NCBI GenBank assembly: GCA_018340375.1
Contig: JAFFJZ010000007.1
Span: 20,992,001-21,056,000 of the forward strand
Direction of reading: 5' to 3'
Length of the DNA stretch: 64,000 nt
Origin: Gonatopus flavifemur
Taxonomy: Eukaryota > Arthropoda > Insecta > Hymenoptera > Dryinidae
Shown: positions 33,241 through 44,869 of the stretch, piece by piece
How positions within the stretch are numbered: the stretch's first letter is position 1
Layout: each line of letters begins with the position of its first letter
Notes under the pieces: generated by a model
Told to the model about the DNA's origin: nothing
The model's database searches: none
The model's input: only the letters and a program-made list of their open reading frames with translations
Translations under genes and position numbers: made by a program

Positions 33241-33750
33241 ACATAAATTATTCAATCGAAATAGTCATTGATAAGAATATCAAAATTTAGCGAGTGTGCC
33301 CTGGTCTCATCTTTATACACTCGATGACGCTTGTCTCCCTCTCATGCGATGGTGTTTCATTCGTTGATATCATGTGCATTAAGGGGATACTAGCAACGTG
33401 ATAGCAGTCAAATCGTGTATGACAAATTATAAGCAAACGCTTCAATTTACTCAACATATTCCTTTGTACTCTCCAAATTCAAATCAGTGAAATTTTACTA
33501 TTTCTGCAGTTAAAAGTCGACCACTGAATGTAATCAGTGAAATGTCAGTGAACAGTTACTGCCCAGTCACCACAAATGATCAATTCGAATTCATAAAGAT
33601 TTCCTAAAGTCTTCTTGAATAGTTCCCGTTATGCTAATCAATATGTATTCATTATGGATATTTCATTGAAATAGTGCATGGAAATTATGATTCATGGGAT
33701 CAAATATTGGTTCAACCCGATGATAATTTTCAATGGGGTTTGGGCAGTCT
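33241..33750. other. Spacer with one isolated TTAA-type terminus
   Basis: TTAAGGGGATACTAGC at 33379-33394 matches the left end of the TTAA MITE at 296-498, but no right end follows. ATCAGTGAAAT words repeat at about 33485 and 33532. Nothing else is recognised. Confidence 0.5.
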
Positions 33751-33868
33751 CATGTGGAGAATTTCAAAAAATTATATATAATTTACATATTATCCAATAC
33801 AGTTTATATTCAAGTTATATCGAATTCTATATATAAACTATATATAATTTGTGAAAATTTTTCCACGT
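33751..33868. mobile_element. Degraded CCCGAGTGGAAAA-set MITE
   Basis: CATGTGGAGAATTTCAAAAA and GTGAAAATTTTTCCACGT are inverse ends around a core of TATATAATTTACATATTATC and CTATATATAAACTATATA, like the elements at 7072 and 8796. Confidence 0.6.
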
Positions 33869-34799
33869 AAGTTTATAAAAATTATTATGAATCCTACTAT
33901 CAAGTTTAACATACGAATTTTTCAGATTTTCAACGGTAGATTTATATGACGAGAATCTCTTATTAAAATATCTGCTTGAAATTCTCATGAATTTGAATGA
34001 GCACCGAATAATGTTTTCGACCTATTATCTCATACGTTTCCCAGAATCCTTGAAAATCTCTATTCAAATCCATAAATCTATTCAAGAGGAAAAAATGTAC
34101 CCAAATATTCGAGAGCTAATACTATACGAAAAAAAAATTTTGAACCTGCAGAGGTATTCGAAAAATCAGATATAATGTAAAATTTCGTTAAATCACTTCT
34201 CAAAATAGGATAAATAATTTCTATCTCTGTAGAATTGGAAACATAATTCCATACAGAAATATGTCGCCCATGAACCGCATGAAATATGTATTTAATTTAC
34301 CGTTCGCATAGTTGATTGAACATTCCATTTAGTCGAGTAACATACGTATTTGAAGGAACTTGTGTATCTGTTTAGATACTTGTTCGATTGTGCATAACAT
34401 GTGCTGCATCGAAAAATCAATTGGCAGAAAGTGGCAACATCGAAGCACGTCATTCGAGGTATATATGTGTTTATATATGTGCATATCTTAGGTACCAGGG
34501 ATTGGAAAAATGTGTGATTGATTACGTCGTCGATTTATATACCGTTAGGTATTTATATCTAGAGAACAGAGAGGAAATTTATAAAGATTGGTGTACGTAC
34601 ATTTGTTTGAATATTCGAGTACTGAAGGATAGATCTGTATTAGATGGAGAATATTTTGAATGATTGAATTCTCCTCGATCCATCGTATGATAAAATTCTA
34701 CGATTGATGTCATATTTTATGACGTTACAATTCGATGTTTTTCTAGGATTTTTTGATCGATCGATATGAAATTAGATTAGGTTAGATCCAGGACTTTAT
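33869..34799. other. AT-rich spacer, nothing recognised
   Basis: A 91-codon plus frame at 34388-34663 is Tyr/Ile/Arg-rich without a known motif and is not called a gene. Confidence 0.45.
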
Positions 34800-34807
34800 A
34801 ATTTAAA

Positions 34808-34950
34808 CAGGGACTGTAACGTTATTCACTTTCGTTACTAATTCTATATAAAAAATATATAATAATGTATATATTATACACAAATTATATATTTATTATA
34901 TAGATTTTATATATAATGAGTAACGAAAGTGAATAACGTTACAGTCCCTG
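34808..34950. mobile_element. hAT-type MITE, family I copy 1
   Basis: The ends CAGGGACTGTAACGTTATTC and GAATAACGTTACAGTCCCTG are perfect inverses, with a perfect 8-bp duplication AATTTAAA (34800-34807, 34951-34958). The core is TATATATT-rich. It is almost identical to 51841-51985, implying recent spread. Confidence 0.93.
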
Positions 34951-34958
34951 AATTTAAA

Positions 34959-35930
34959 TGATATATATTGTCACGGAATACGTGTAAGTAGGTACGAAAT
35001 GATGACGAACACGATGTTTGATATTATATCGATGCTTTTTATGAAAAACATATACTCAATTCCAGTCGACTTGAATAAACTAGCAAACAGAATTTAACAC
35101 AGATTGCATAAAAGAAAAAATATTCATACTGTCCAACACAGTCCATTACCGGTTCATGCTTTTTATATTTAATTATGTTCAGGTTTCGTATTTATCTCGA
35201 TTCATTTCCATATTTACAAAATGTACATATTTTGCACATTATCTTTTACACGTATTAAGAAAATTGGAAAGAAAAAAAAATACAAGTAAAAATTCAAATT
35301 CATTTAAAGTATTTTCCTTGGCAACAAACTCAGTCCATCAATTTTCTTCGGGTTCAAATACTACAGACACAAGAACCGAGTTGCATAGGTTTGGGTCAAG
35401 ACTGGACCAACTGCCTATAAAATCGTTGTGTTATTGAAGCGCGGGATCAATATTCCGATACTTATCCAATATTGGTTTGATATTGAGAACTATGCCTGTA
35501 TTCAATAAACTTTCAACACTGATATTATGAATACCTTTGAAGTGAAATGTCGAGACAGAAAGAGACGTAAATGGGAAAAAGGAAGAAAGGAAGAAAGAAA
35601 GAAGGAGGGAGGGAGGGACAGGCTGGCTTCTATTTCAATGAAACATAAAAATAAACGAATCAATAAACTTACACGTCGATAAAATGTCTTAGTGAACAAA
35701 TAAAAAAAACAGAACGTTCAAACATTGAGTAACGACATTTCATATTTTTAGACGAGTTTTGCGCTTTGAAATGTCAATATAAATCGGACATTTTAAAAAT
35801 TGTGATCAGGTATGTTCGAAGCGTAAATGCGGTTTCCTGATATTCACGTTGTATTCCGAATACAAACAAATACATAGGTTCGAATTCAATTATGAAGATT
35901 TTCTGTTTAGATATCGTATATTTACATACT
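34959..35930. other. Spacer with a GA-rich tract
   Basis: A purine tract of GGAA, GAAA and GGGA words occupies about 35574-35620. The remainder shows no repeats or coding-like frames. Confidence 0.45.
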
Positions 35931-35938
35931 ATTCATTT

Positions 35939-36153
35939 ATGTTGCTGAAGTTTGAATCGTTTATCGAAACGAATCAGTAATCGAATAACGAAACACTCAA
36001 TTATTAAGGACCCAAAATTTTGCAGTACTTTTTTGAGGCGATGTTTTCAGTTCCAAAGAGTTAATTTGAAGAGTTAAATAACGACCATTCATTAGATTTT
36101 GTGGGTTGAAATTTTCGTTTTGTTTCTATAAACGATTCAAACTTCATCAACAT
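35939..36153. mobile_element. hAT-type MITE, family A copy 5 (inverted, intact)
   Basis: The ends ATGTTGCTGAAGTTTGAATC and GATTCAAACTTCATCAACAT carry a perfect 8-bp duplication ATTCATTT (35931-35938, 36154-36161). The core matches the other copies in the opposite orientation (CAGTTCCAAAGAGTTAATTT). Confidence 0.92.
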
Positions 36154-36161
36154 ATTCATTT

Positions 36162-37043
36162 GCTGTAACGTACATCTAAATCCCAGGATTGTATGTTTTT
36201 CGTTTTGATTATTGAACATCGCCGACGGCATGAGACGTTTTTCAAAAAGTTTTTCTTTGTTTCCAAAAGCCCCTGTTGGGGACAAGAGGAAATGTAAATA
36301 TCTGAGAAAAGTTGCATTTTCTTTACAATTTTTCTAAATCACAATAAAAAGAATTCAAAACTAGTTCATAAGAGCCTTGATTAAACAAACTTACAAAGTT
36401 TCGTCAAATCGATTCAAATGAGATTGAGAGAAAACATTGTTTCGTTTTCATTGGGATTTAGCGAGATCTAATAGGCTTTTCTTCGAAAGAGATAGTTGAA
36501 TCTTATCGAATTTCATTGACGTACATTGAAATAGAATTCGAGTAGACTTTCATTCAAGTTTTAATAGGATTGGACGGGATTCAATTGGTTTGTTCGACCA
36601 AGAAAGAAACACTGCCCACATTTTGATAGGAAGATAACGAAAACAGGAAGCACTGATGATAGCATCAAAGTATAGCTCTTTAAGCCGAATCCTATTATAT
36701 TTCATAATCAAGAATAAATTCAAGAAATCATATTCGTTTGGACGATTGAATCCATATTTATACTCAGTCGCGGCTCAAATATACAATTTAGCCTAAAATT
36801 GTATTTTTTTGTTATCGTTCAGAACTTGGTCTTTATAAAACGGAATTACCAAACCAAACGATAGATTTTTCAGGTATGGCCAATAAGATAATTCCGCAAT
36901 CGTGTAAAACTTGGAGAAACTGAAAGATCTCTCGTAGGTAGGTTTTGAGTAGGATTTCAATCTCAAATTGACTCATTCCGGCTCATTTTCATGTCGGTTT
37001 ATTGTTGAGAATTTCGAACCCCAGGGGTGGCTGTACGTGTAAA
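36162..37043. other. AT-rich spacer, nothing recognised
   Basis: Recurrent GAATTTCATTGAAATAG-like words give a mildly repetitive look around 36500-36560. No bordered element is seen. Confidence 0.4.
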
Positions 37044-37250
37044 ACCCGGGTTGAAAAATTTGAACGGGTTTTTAGGTTGGTTTTGTCCTGATTGTTGAAT
37101 AATGCTGATAAAAACAGTACTTTTTCATGATTTTAATCTGAATTTCACAAAAGTACTGTTGTTGTCCGCATTATTCAACAATCAGGACAAAATCAGTCTA
37201 AAAACGAAATATGAGGACAAACACCGTCCGAATTTTTCGACTCGGAAGGG
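37044..37250. mobile_element. Palindromic MITE with GTCCTGATTGTTGAATAATG arms
   Basis: GTCCTGATTGTTGAATAATG and CATTATTCAACAATCAGGAC are perfect inverses. Outer partners CCCGGGTTGAAAAATTTGAA and CGAATTTTTCGACTCGGAAG are diverged, and AACAGTACTTTT pairs with AAAAGTACTGTT around the loop. Confidence 0.7.
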
Positions 37251-37370
37251 ACATCTTGTTTTCCAAAATGTGTGTGTATCGTTGAATGTTCTTTTTTATT
37301 GAGACATTGGATACTTATTATTTAAAAAAAAAAGGAAAAGAAAACTATAAAGTCTTCAAAATTGTAAAGA

Positions 37371-37548
37371 AGGTTTCCTTGATTGGACCACCGCTTTATA
37401 TTGCAAGAGGAAGAAATTCAAATTCGTTCTAATCATACAGTGATAATGTTCGTTCATGTGACAGTATCGCTGTATGATTAAAATGAATCTAAATTTCTTT
37501 CTCTTGCAATAAAAGATGGTGGTCCAATCAAGGCAACTCTCCCCTATA
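37371..37548. mobile_element. Palindromic MITE related to the TAGGGGAGA set
   Basis: CCTTGATTGGACCACCGCTT with ATATTGCAAGAGGAAGAAAT pairs with ATTTCTTTCTCTTGCAATAA and GGTGGTCCAATCAAGG. The loop ACAGTGATAATG...CAGTATCGCTGT folds further. The right end AGTTGCCTTGATTGG preceded (inversely) by TAGGGGAG links it to 12084 and 40550. The left end has decayed. Confidence 0.7.
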
Positions 37549-37866
37549 TAATTTATATATAATTCAATAAGTGATATTAGAGTTGTGCCATCATACTAAC
37601 CAGTTCCATGATTTAGAACTAACCTTTTTCTCGCAGAACTAACTTTTTGTTTAGAACTGACCCTCAAAATATGCCCTGGATAGATCAATTATTGATTTCA
37701 ACTTCTAAATTATCCATTTCACTCATTTTTCTTGAGTTATTTGAAATTGAAAAATGTTTGAGGACACAATCGCAGGATGAAGTCTATGTCGTTCTACTTG
37801 TGGGGTGCCATTAAGAAAGTGACAAAGGTTTTATTTCCTTACCTCATATAAAGATGCGAATTCTCA
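37549..37866. other. Spacer, nothing recognised
   Basis: AGAACTAAC words occur three times at about 37615-37660. No element borders are seen. Confidence 0.4.
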
Positions 37867-38128
37867 CCCCAGTGGAAAACTTTCGTTGAATTTGATTGAA
37901 TTCCGTTCACTTTTGGCACATCCGGTTTTCATTGGAAATTAGCAGAATTCAACTGAATTCAACAAAATTTTGGTGGAATTCGATAATTGTCCACAAAATT
38001 CAATAACTTTTAGTGAAATTGGTTGCCTCCCATTGAAGTTCATTGAAATTTGAGGATTTTTATTGAATTTTATCGAAATATTGCTGTGCCAAAAGTGAAT
38101 AAAATTGAAAGAAATTTTTCCACCAGGG
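37867..38128. mobile_element. MITE with CCCTGGTGGAAAA ends
   Basis: The left CCCCAGTGGAAAACTTTCG and right GAAATTTTTCCACCAGGG are inverse, flanked by CA on both sides. Sub-terminal CCGTTCACTTTTGGCACA pairs with TGTGCCAAAAGTGAATAA. The core repeats GAATTCAACTGAATTCAACA words. Confidence 0.75.
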
Positions 38129-38809
38129 CATGCTTACTAAAAAATCCATTTCTTGAATTTAATAAAAACGTTATCCGATTATGTGTCTACGATATTTTAG
38201 TATGATTCACTTGTAATGATTAAGTCGTTTCTTATCCTTGACTGTGCGTATTCGAGTGAATACAGAATCTAAAATACTGATTTTTCTCATTTAGCTTTGA
38301 AATTTCATCGGATAACTTGTTGAAAATCGTCATTCAGTTTTTGTTCCTTCTTCTCTGTCCAAATTGAGTATAGAAAAAATTTCGGTGATTCTATACGTCT
38401 TCCGAGGACCTTTTGTGAACATTGAAGATTTGATTGTATCACTATACTCATTTCTTTTTCATAAAGGTTGTAAAAATCGATAAGAATTTGAGAATTTGAT
38501 ATGATATCTCATTCAGAGTTGGTAGCATATCAAGATTTCAATAATCGATGAAATATATATTCTAAAAAATAGCTCAATAACTTCTAGCATTTGAAATGAA
38601 TAATATAATGTCTTAATGACAAACGATGTTCCTCGTCAACTCAAATGCCTCCCACGATAATCCGTTATGTAAATACAATTATTTGTCCCTTCCTACGAGC
38701 CAAGGTGTAATTTTCCTCTTACAAATCACACATATGTATGATTCTATGGTCACAAATGATAATACATGTAAAAAGGAATACCGAAGGAGAAAATAGAGGA
38801 GATGCAAGA
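38129..38809. other. AT-rich spacer, nothing recognised
   Basis: No repeat or coding-like feature noticed. Confidence 0.45.
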
Positions 38810-39240
38810 GAGAAAGAAAACAGAATTGAAAGGTGGTGGTGGCGGTGGTGATGGTGGTGGTGGCAGGTCGAGCCGACGGCAATCGCAAAATCAATTTGCA
38901 TTATTCGTTTAAAATTGTGTGCCGCCTTGTCCTCCCTACTCCACCCCTTCTGTCTTTCTTTTTACGTGACGTCAACCGGGATAGGCAAAAGAGGGTTGAA
39001 CTGAGAGTGGAGGAAAAGTGGCTCCGTCTGCTGCTGCTCCTCTTTCAAACAACCCTCTTTACACCGCCGACACCATGCTTGTCGCTACCACTCCCACCAT
39101 TTCCACCACCACTCCCAGCCCCACCATCATCGCCGCTACCACCGCCACCACCATCACCATCGCCACCACTGCTATCAGCGTTTCACCTTTTTTTACCCCT
39201 TCTTCCTTTTCTTCCACCTGCTCCTTCCCTTATCTCATTC
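38810..39240. promoter_or_regulatory. Triplet-rich CpG island with CRE and opposed GGT/CCA arrays
   Basis: GGTGGTGGTGGCGGTGGTGA (38833 onward) and CCACCATTTCCACCACCACT, CCACCGCCACCACCATCACC (39095-39175) face each other about 250 bp apart. Between them lies TGACGTCA (38967-38974). Long frames here (167 codons at 38833-39336, 94 at 39018-39302) are Pro- or Thr-repeats created by the triplets and overlap one another. A regulatory role is inferred from composition and the CRE. Confidence 0.35.
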
Positions 39241-40549
39241 TTTTTATCATACTCTCGTATACATGTCTTTTTTCATTCTGTCTCCTCCCAACTCTATATT
39301 AATGTTCTCCAAACTGTTTTTAAAATTGATAAATAGATCGTTGATTATGACTCGATTCTCTACGCGCATAAGGTTCTGGAGAAAAAAAGGAAAAAAAGGG
39401 GACAAAAATTTATTATTCGAATTTCATGCATCAAAATATTTATAAAATTGCTATGTGAATTCTGGAAGTGGAATGATAAAAGTGAATATCGCTAGTCTCT
39501 TTTGATACCTCTTCTTACATGTTTTCATTTATTTTCTTTTTAATTTTCCCTATCGGAATGTCGATTCAAGACATGAATAACGAAGCATATCCAAACCGCC
39601 ATCGTTGTTGCTGCAAGATCCCCGGCGTGGAAAGTGTACTTTATAATCAGAATTAATTAAATGCTTGTGAAGAGAGAGACGGAAATGAGAGATAGATGTT
39701 GCACCGTCGTTCTTCGATGCACAGTGCACCAATTCGTCCTTACATTTCTCACGGAAAGAATACCGTCGTATGAAATATTCACGGTTGTAGATAGAACAAA
39801 AAGAATTATAAGAGAGGATCGCTTCTTTTCCTCCTTTATCATCACTTATTTACTTACTTTATTAACAATTCCTTACGGTTTTATATAATTTTGTTGATTA
39901 ACGGTTTGGGGCTCTTTTTCATTAGAATATGCTACTTGTGGATGTAAAAATTGTAAGTATGCGGTAAAGAAAGTTCAACTTTCAACCTGTCAATTCATAA
40001 ACGAACAGAGATAATTTCAGTTGTGATAACGAATTTCCTTCCTGCGGTCCATGGTAACGCTTTTTTGAATTATTTCAACATTTTGGCAATTTGATATTTC
40101 GATTCATTCGATAAGTAACTTGTATTCTTTTTATGTGTAAAAAAAGAAAACTTGAGAATCGTGGAAACAGTCTTCGCAACTTTTGCCAGTTGAGTTCGAT
40201 AATATAACTCACTCCTGATAATTCCATGAACAATAAGTGTTCTAACAGTTGGATAGTTTCCGATCTTCCCAATGTAAGAATAGATAAATTTTATGATAAT
40301 GATAATTGAATAATTTTAAATAGCGAAATTGAATAATGAACACCCCGACCAGCGTTTAAATAATATTTGATGAGGCATCATTTTCTTTTCAAATTAGCAA
40401 TTATTTGATAATTTGATTGATGATTCTTAAAAAGATTTCAGTTCCAATTTACAAGTTATCGGTAGAAGGTGTAGAGGACGATGATCAATTTCAACACGTA
40501 TTATACTTCTTTGTACGGAATTTCGAATGAAAAAAATTGAAACTCAAAG
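39241..40549. other. Spacer, nothing recognised
   Basis: Short frames on both strands near 39550-39890 overlap each other and carry no motif. Confidence 0.45.
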
Positions 40550-40910
40550 TAGGGGAGACTGCCCTGGTAGAAATTTGTCCAGTTTAGCTGGCCACTGGCC
40601 AGCTACTAGTCTGTAACTAGCCAGTAACCGACCAGAAACACCCAGTTTCTGGCTACTACCCAGAAACTGACCAGAAACCCATGTAACGCTTTCTACCAGG
40701 GTGGGTACGGTTGAAACACGGGGGTCGGTTGAAACATCGTGAATAACTAATGATTAGCTCGCAATACCTCAAATCGCTGAAAGGAAATGGAGAGCGCCTC
40801 GCGTGTACAAACTTACTTCCCAGTTATTTATGCCATATTATTAGCCAATCGTCAATTATTCGCGATGTTTCAACCGACCCCCGTGTTTCAACCGTACCCA
40901 GTCTCCCCTA
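40550..40910. mobile_element. MITE with TAGGGGAGACTGGGTACGG ends, interrupted
   Basis: The right terminus inverse reads TAGGGGAGACTGGGTACGGT. The left terminus reads TAGGGGAGACTG, then a 140-bp insertion, then GGGTACGG. Sub-terminal TTGAAACACGGGGGTCGGTT pairs with AACCGACCCCCGTGTTTCAA. Without the insertion the element is about 220 bp. Confidence 0.88.
40562..40701. mobile_element. MITE with CCCTGGTAGAAA ends nested in a MITE
   Basis: The ends CCCTGGTAGAAATTTG and CGCTTTCTACCAGGG are flanked by TG (40560-40561, 40702-40703). The intact opposite arm of the host palindrome proves the empty site. The core repeats GGCCAGCTACTAG, ACCAGAAAC and CAGTTTCTGGC words. Confidence 0.88.
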
Positions 40911-43296
40911 GAATTAGAATTTTATGTTAGAAAATCTACATACAAATGAGTGACAAATTCCTTATACTTGAATATATATTTATTCACTCAAATTTGAAGA
41001 ATTCTATGAATAATGTGGAGGGAGAAAAAAACATTTTTCCTGATACAACGTCTGCATACATGGGGAAAAATGTACTCAGTAAAATATGATTAGGAGAAAG
41101 CACGAGGGGAGATCGCAGGAAATTTCAGTCTCTTGAAGTTTACTTCTTACAACGCATTTCCAGTTAGGTCACACGATCGCGAACCCCTTCTCCGCAGTCA
41201 AGTACCGGTCTAGGTAGAAAAAAATGTTAACACTTGACGATTTATATAGTGATGAATATGATCTTATCAACATTGAATTGATTTACTTTGATCATTCATA
41301 CGCAATTCAATATTGTTTTTTCTTTTTTGTGTTGAAGAAGAGGTTCTATTTGCATATTTACTTCGCACACAAGGTTCAATTCCAAAGACGTGTGAAGTTT
41401 TTATCTTTCCTTGGTATTCATATCACACCTCACGTAATTTACCAAGCCATGTGTCAATTCCATTATTTTTTCGGAGATCTCTTTTCTCCGTGTATGATCA
41501 TCAATCTTGGCTCAAATGTGGAAAGAGATTGAACATTTGATGAAGCCCAAAAAAATGTATACGAATCAACTTCAATTATTCACTCTGAACAAGATCAATG
41601 TGAAATGAATCGGAACTCTTGGTGATGCATCGAATTTGGCACAGAGGGAAGTACTAAAATTCCAAACTGCTGACATACCGATTTCAAATCAGAAAGTTGT
41701 ACCGATAATAGTTATTCTTGAATTCGAAGAAGAGACATTCTATTGTCTTAATATCAGTTCATACCATCCATTCACAGTCGATAAGAATCGAATGGCTAGA
41801 TTCGAAAGTCAAGAGTTGTATACGAATTCATGCCGCGCTCGATACCTTCCGAAACATTTTTGATTCTCGATGCCACGAATCGATTGGATTATTATGCTGT
41901 TTTGGAGATGCTGTGAATTCTCGGTGGGATAATTCTTGCAAGATTTTTTATCGTCACGCAGAAATCAAAGTATCGGATTTGAAATATGACTTTTCGAGCT
42001 ATATTATATTGTTTAAATCCAATTTATTTCATGGATTTTATATACGACTGCGTTCAATCTTCATCCAACAATTGATGGAAGACTGCTTGAATTCGTTGCT
42101 TTTTTTAAACTTCTTCAGTGGAAGGGAACGTAGCTCATCACTCAAGTTGAAGTTTTCTTTTTGAACTCTTTCATACGAGTTTTTATATGTTTCAAGAGTT
42201 ATCGTGCCTTTGCTAGAAGTCGAACTAATAGTCATTGTGGTAGTTTTTTCATCCCATCTTTTTTCGAGGGACTTCGAGATTGAATGAAATAACTAATTTA
42301 TAACATCATATGTTGTGGTAAAATGAAAACTTGATTGCAACAAATTAAATTTATTTAGAGCAGCTCAGTTTTCCAACTATTCGATGTGCAACTTAACCCT
42401 CTTTCTCTGTGTGTATAGTGTTTTATAATCCAGAATAGATAATTTAGCTTCTTGCTTTCACTGACATTTTGAAAGGTCTATAATTATCAAGTATTATCAA
42501 GGTCATTCGGAAATGATATTTCAAAATCCTGTATGCGTTAGCTTTTTATCCCCGTGTTTTTGCTACCTTCATGTTTTCAACGTAAAAGAATTTTGGAGCA
42601 ATATTTCGTACAACATTTTTGTTACACTTCAGTGAGTTTTAAACGCATTCCAGATCTCGATTACCTTGTAATATCATTTTGTGAGAACAAAAACCAGTAT
42701 TCAGAATAGCGGATCGACTTCATCTAATCGAATGTTCAATTCGACACTACAGAAATTTCAAGTATTGACTAAGCAATTCTGAAGTGTAGCCCGTTTTGAT
42801 ACAAAACTCTTTTTTTTGTTCTCGGAGAATTCTTTTCGCTGTAAAAATGTAAGGGAAGTTTTAATTTTCCTTCAATTTTGTTTCACCCGAACTACGATTT
42901 TTGAGTAATTTATTATCTAATTGCGACAACTATCACCTTGGATTTTGAAAGAACGAGCGTCGAAAATCTTGAAATACGGTTGAAAAATTTCTCTCTCCTC
43001 CTTGTAGCCAGTGAAACTTTTCAACAAATTTTATAGAATCAATATTCGGTCTCCTATCGATTCAAAACTGTGCAATATTATTATTCGTTACACCTATATA
43101 ATATTTTCCAACGTGAATTCACAAAAACACTACGAAATAAAGTTCGGAATTCAAAATATCATTATAAATCAACCGTTTGGCATCGTATTTAATTTCCCCA
43201 GAGAGGGAAAGAGAGAGAGAGAAAAAAAGGGTTTAATTTCATAAATCACAAATCAATTATTAAATACATCGTTATACTTATTTTCTCGGTTTACTT
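40911..43296. other. AT-rich spacer with one possible MITE and overlapping open frames
   Basis: CATGGGGAAAAATG (41059, after TA) and CTTTTCTCCGTG (ending 41492, before TA) could be the ends of a decayed CACGGAGAAAA element. Frames of 102 codons (41224-41532) and 148 codons (41718-42164) overlap others in different frames. They are rich in Phe, Ile and Ser and match nothing I know. Confidence 0.4.
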
Positions 43297-43307
43297 CCGA
43301 CGATGAC

Positions 43308-43338
<31 letters not shown>
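43297..43338 (+). repeat. (GAT)n triplet microsatellite
   Basis: About 12 GAT units follow GACGATGAC. Confidence 0.95.
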
Positions 43339-43340
<2 letters not shown>

Positions 43341-44185
43341 AGAATAATTTTCTCCCTTAATGAGGATCATCGTATTCCCTCTGCTCCTCCAGGGAACAAC
43401 TACTTTCGTAATTCGATGCTACGTACGTAGATATATGTACGTACTGTGATCTGGTGTAATTGTAACCATATCTCAACGTGTTCTCACTTTCTTTGGTGGA
43501 ACCAAAAATTTCGTGAGGCCGTGTATGCGTGGGGGGAGAAGCGCGATTTCCTCAATTTCAGACTTGAAACGAAAAATCGATCCGTGGTTCTCTTCGAGTC
43601 TAGGGGTTTTCCTCTCTCTCCCTCTCCCCCGTTGGTTCGCCTCTCAAAAATAGGGAGATGCGAGAACGATGGTGGGGAGAGAAATGGGAAAAGAAAGAAA
43701 AGTGTTGTAAAAAGTAAAAGATGGATGCATGAAAGTGGGATGAAAGAGAGGGAGCGAGTGGAAAAAACGGCGTTAGAGTTGGGTTCCTTCACCAAACCAG
43801 CTAGCCAGCGAGTCAGCCAAGCCAGCAAGATGGATTCCCGCGAAGTTCGAAGCGAGCCCCAACTCGCTAAGAATGTCAAAGCACGTAGAAGAATAGATGA
43901 AGCGCAAGAGAATGGGAGGGGCGGGAGGTACGGAGCTTACCGCTCTTCTGCTTGCTTGCTCACTCGCTTGGTTCAGGGAGAAAAAAAGGGAAACTGAAGG
44001 TACGGTATGACACGGTGGGGTAGCAAGGGGTGTTTTTCTTCTTTCGTTTTCTTCGTTCTCCTTCATTTCATTTTTTATTTCGAATACGTATATGTATATA
44101 TACTTTTGACTATCCCTCGAACACCTACACTCTTGACGTATTTAAGTGAATATAAGTAGAAATTCAACGTGACAGTAGTTGTGAA

Positions 44186-44231
44186 AAGGAAGGAAGGAAG
44201 GAAGGAAGGAAAGAAAGACGGAAGGAAGGAA
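44186..44231 (+). repeat. (GGAA)n microsatellite
   Basis: About nine GGAA/GAAA/GGAC tetramers in phase. Confidence 0.9.
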
Positions 44232-44477
44232 CGAAAAAAGAAGAGAGAAAGAAAGAATCAAGAGAAGGGGGGAGAGCAACGCGAATGAGGAAGGGGTAAG
44301 AGTAAGAGGCGCACAGAGGAGAGGGTGATTGTCAAAACAGAGTTGCAAGACGCTACGAAAAATGTTCATATTTATGGCACTATTTCCGCCGCTTCGAAGT
44401 TCTTCCCCCCCATCGTCCCTTCTCTTCTTGCTTTTCGCATCGTCGTTTTTATATTCTCCCTTCCACCTACACAACGA

Positions 44478-44553
44478 ACGACCGACCGACCGACCGACCA
44501 ACCAACCCAACCAACCAACCAACCAACCAACCAACCAACCAACCAGCCAGCCA
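44478..44553 (+). repeat. (ACCG)n-(ACCA)n-(GCCA)n compound microsatellite
   Basis: Five ACCG units change to about a dozen ACCA units and then to GCCA. The minus frame would encode repeated Gly-Trp-Leu-Val. These frames are artefacts. Confidence 0.95.
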
Positions 44554-44869
44554 GGGCTGTGAAGATATTTGGCGCCCTGAATACTTTTTGCCATCTTTCT
44601 AGGAAAGAGTCAAATCACGTTTGAAAAAATGAACATCGAATTTCTTTATTTCAGTTTCGAGATATATGTACAAAAATCTAAAAATCGAAAACGAATACTT
44701 TATCGCTAATAATGTACTTTGACATATCGCAAAATGAAAGATTGCGATTGATGACCAAACAAAAAACCATGAAAATTGGATGAGTTTCAAGTATGAGATT
44801 GGACATTAAAGTCATAAATTCAAAATAACAAGAGAAACGGCAAGCAAGCTTCACCTATTGTCTTGGGAC

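Larger units (their letters stand above)
43340..44560. promoter_or_regulatory. GC- and purine-rich island; longest open frame in the window
   Basis: Composition departs strongly from the flanks (GCGTGGGGGGAGAAGCGCGA, AGGGAGCGAGTGG). The 183-codon plus-strand frame at 43446-43997 is Lys/Arg/Glu/Ser-rich with no domain. The opposite strand is open for 131 and 97 codons over the same DNA, so the openness probably reflects base composition. GCCAGCGAGTCAGCCAAGCC shows short internal repeats. It may be a promoter or untranslated region, or a poorly conserved gene. Confidence 0.3.

Noticed and set aside
38833..39336. 167-codon Pro-rich and 94-codon Thr-rich frames
   Set aside because: They are products of CCA/CCG/CAC triplet repeats read in different frames and overlap each other.
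41224..42164. Two longer plus-strand frames (102 and 148 codons)
   Set aside because: Overlapping frames of similar length and AT-driven residues argue for chance. No splice or domain evidence.
43446..43997. 183-codon frame, the longest in the window
   Set aside because: The opposite strand is equally open over the same DNA, the residues are low-complexity Lys/Arg/Glu/Ser, and no domain is visible. It is kept only as a note in the island entry.
44142..44594. Frames encoding repeated Gly-Trp-Leu-Val or Thr-Asn-Gln-Pro
   Set aside because: They derive from the (ACCG)n-(ACCA)n microsatellite at 44478-44553.
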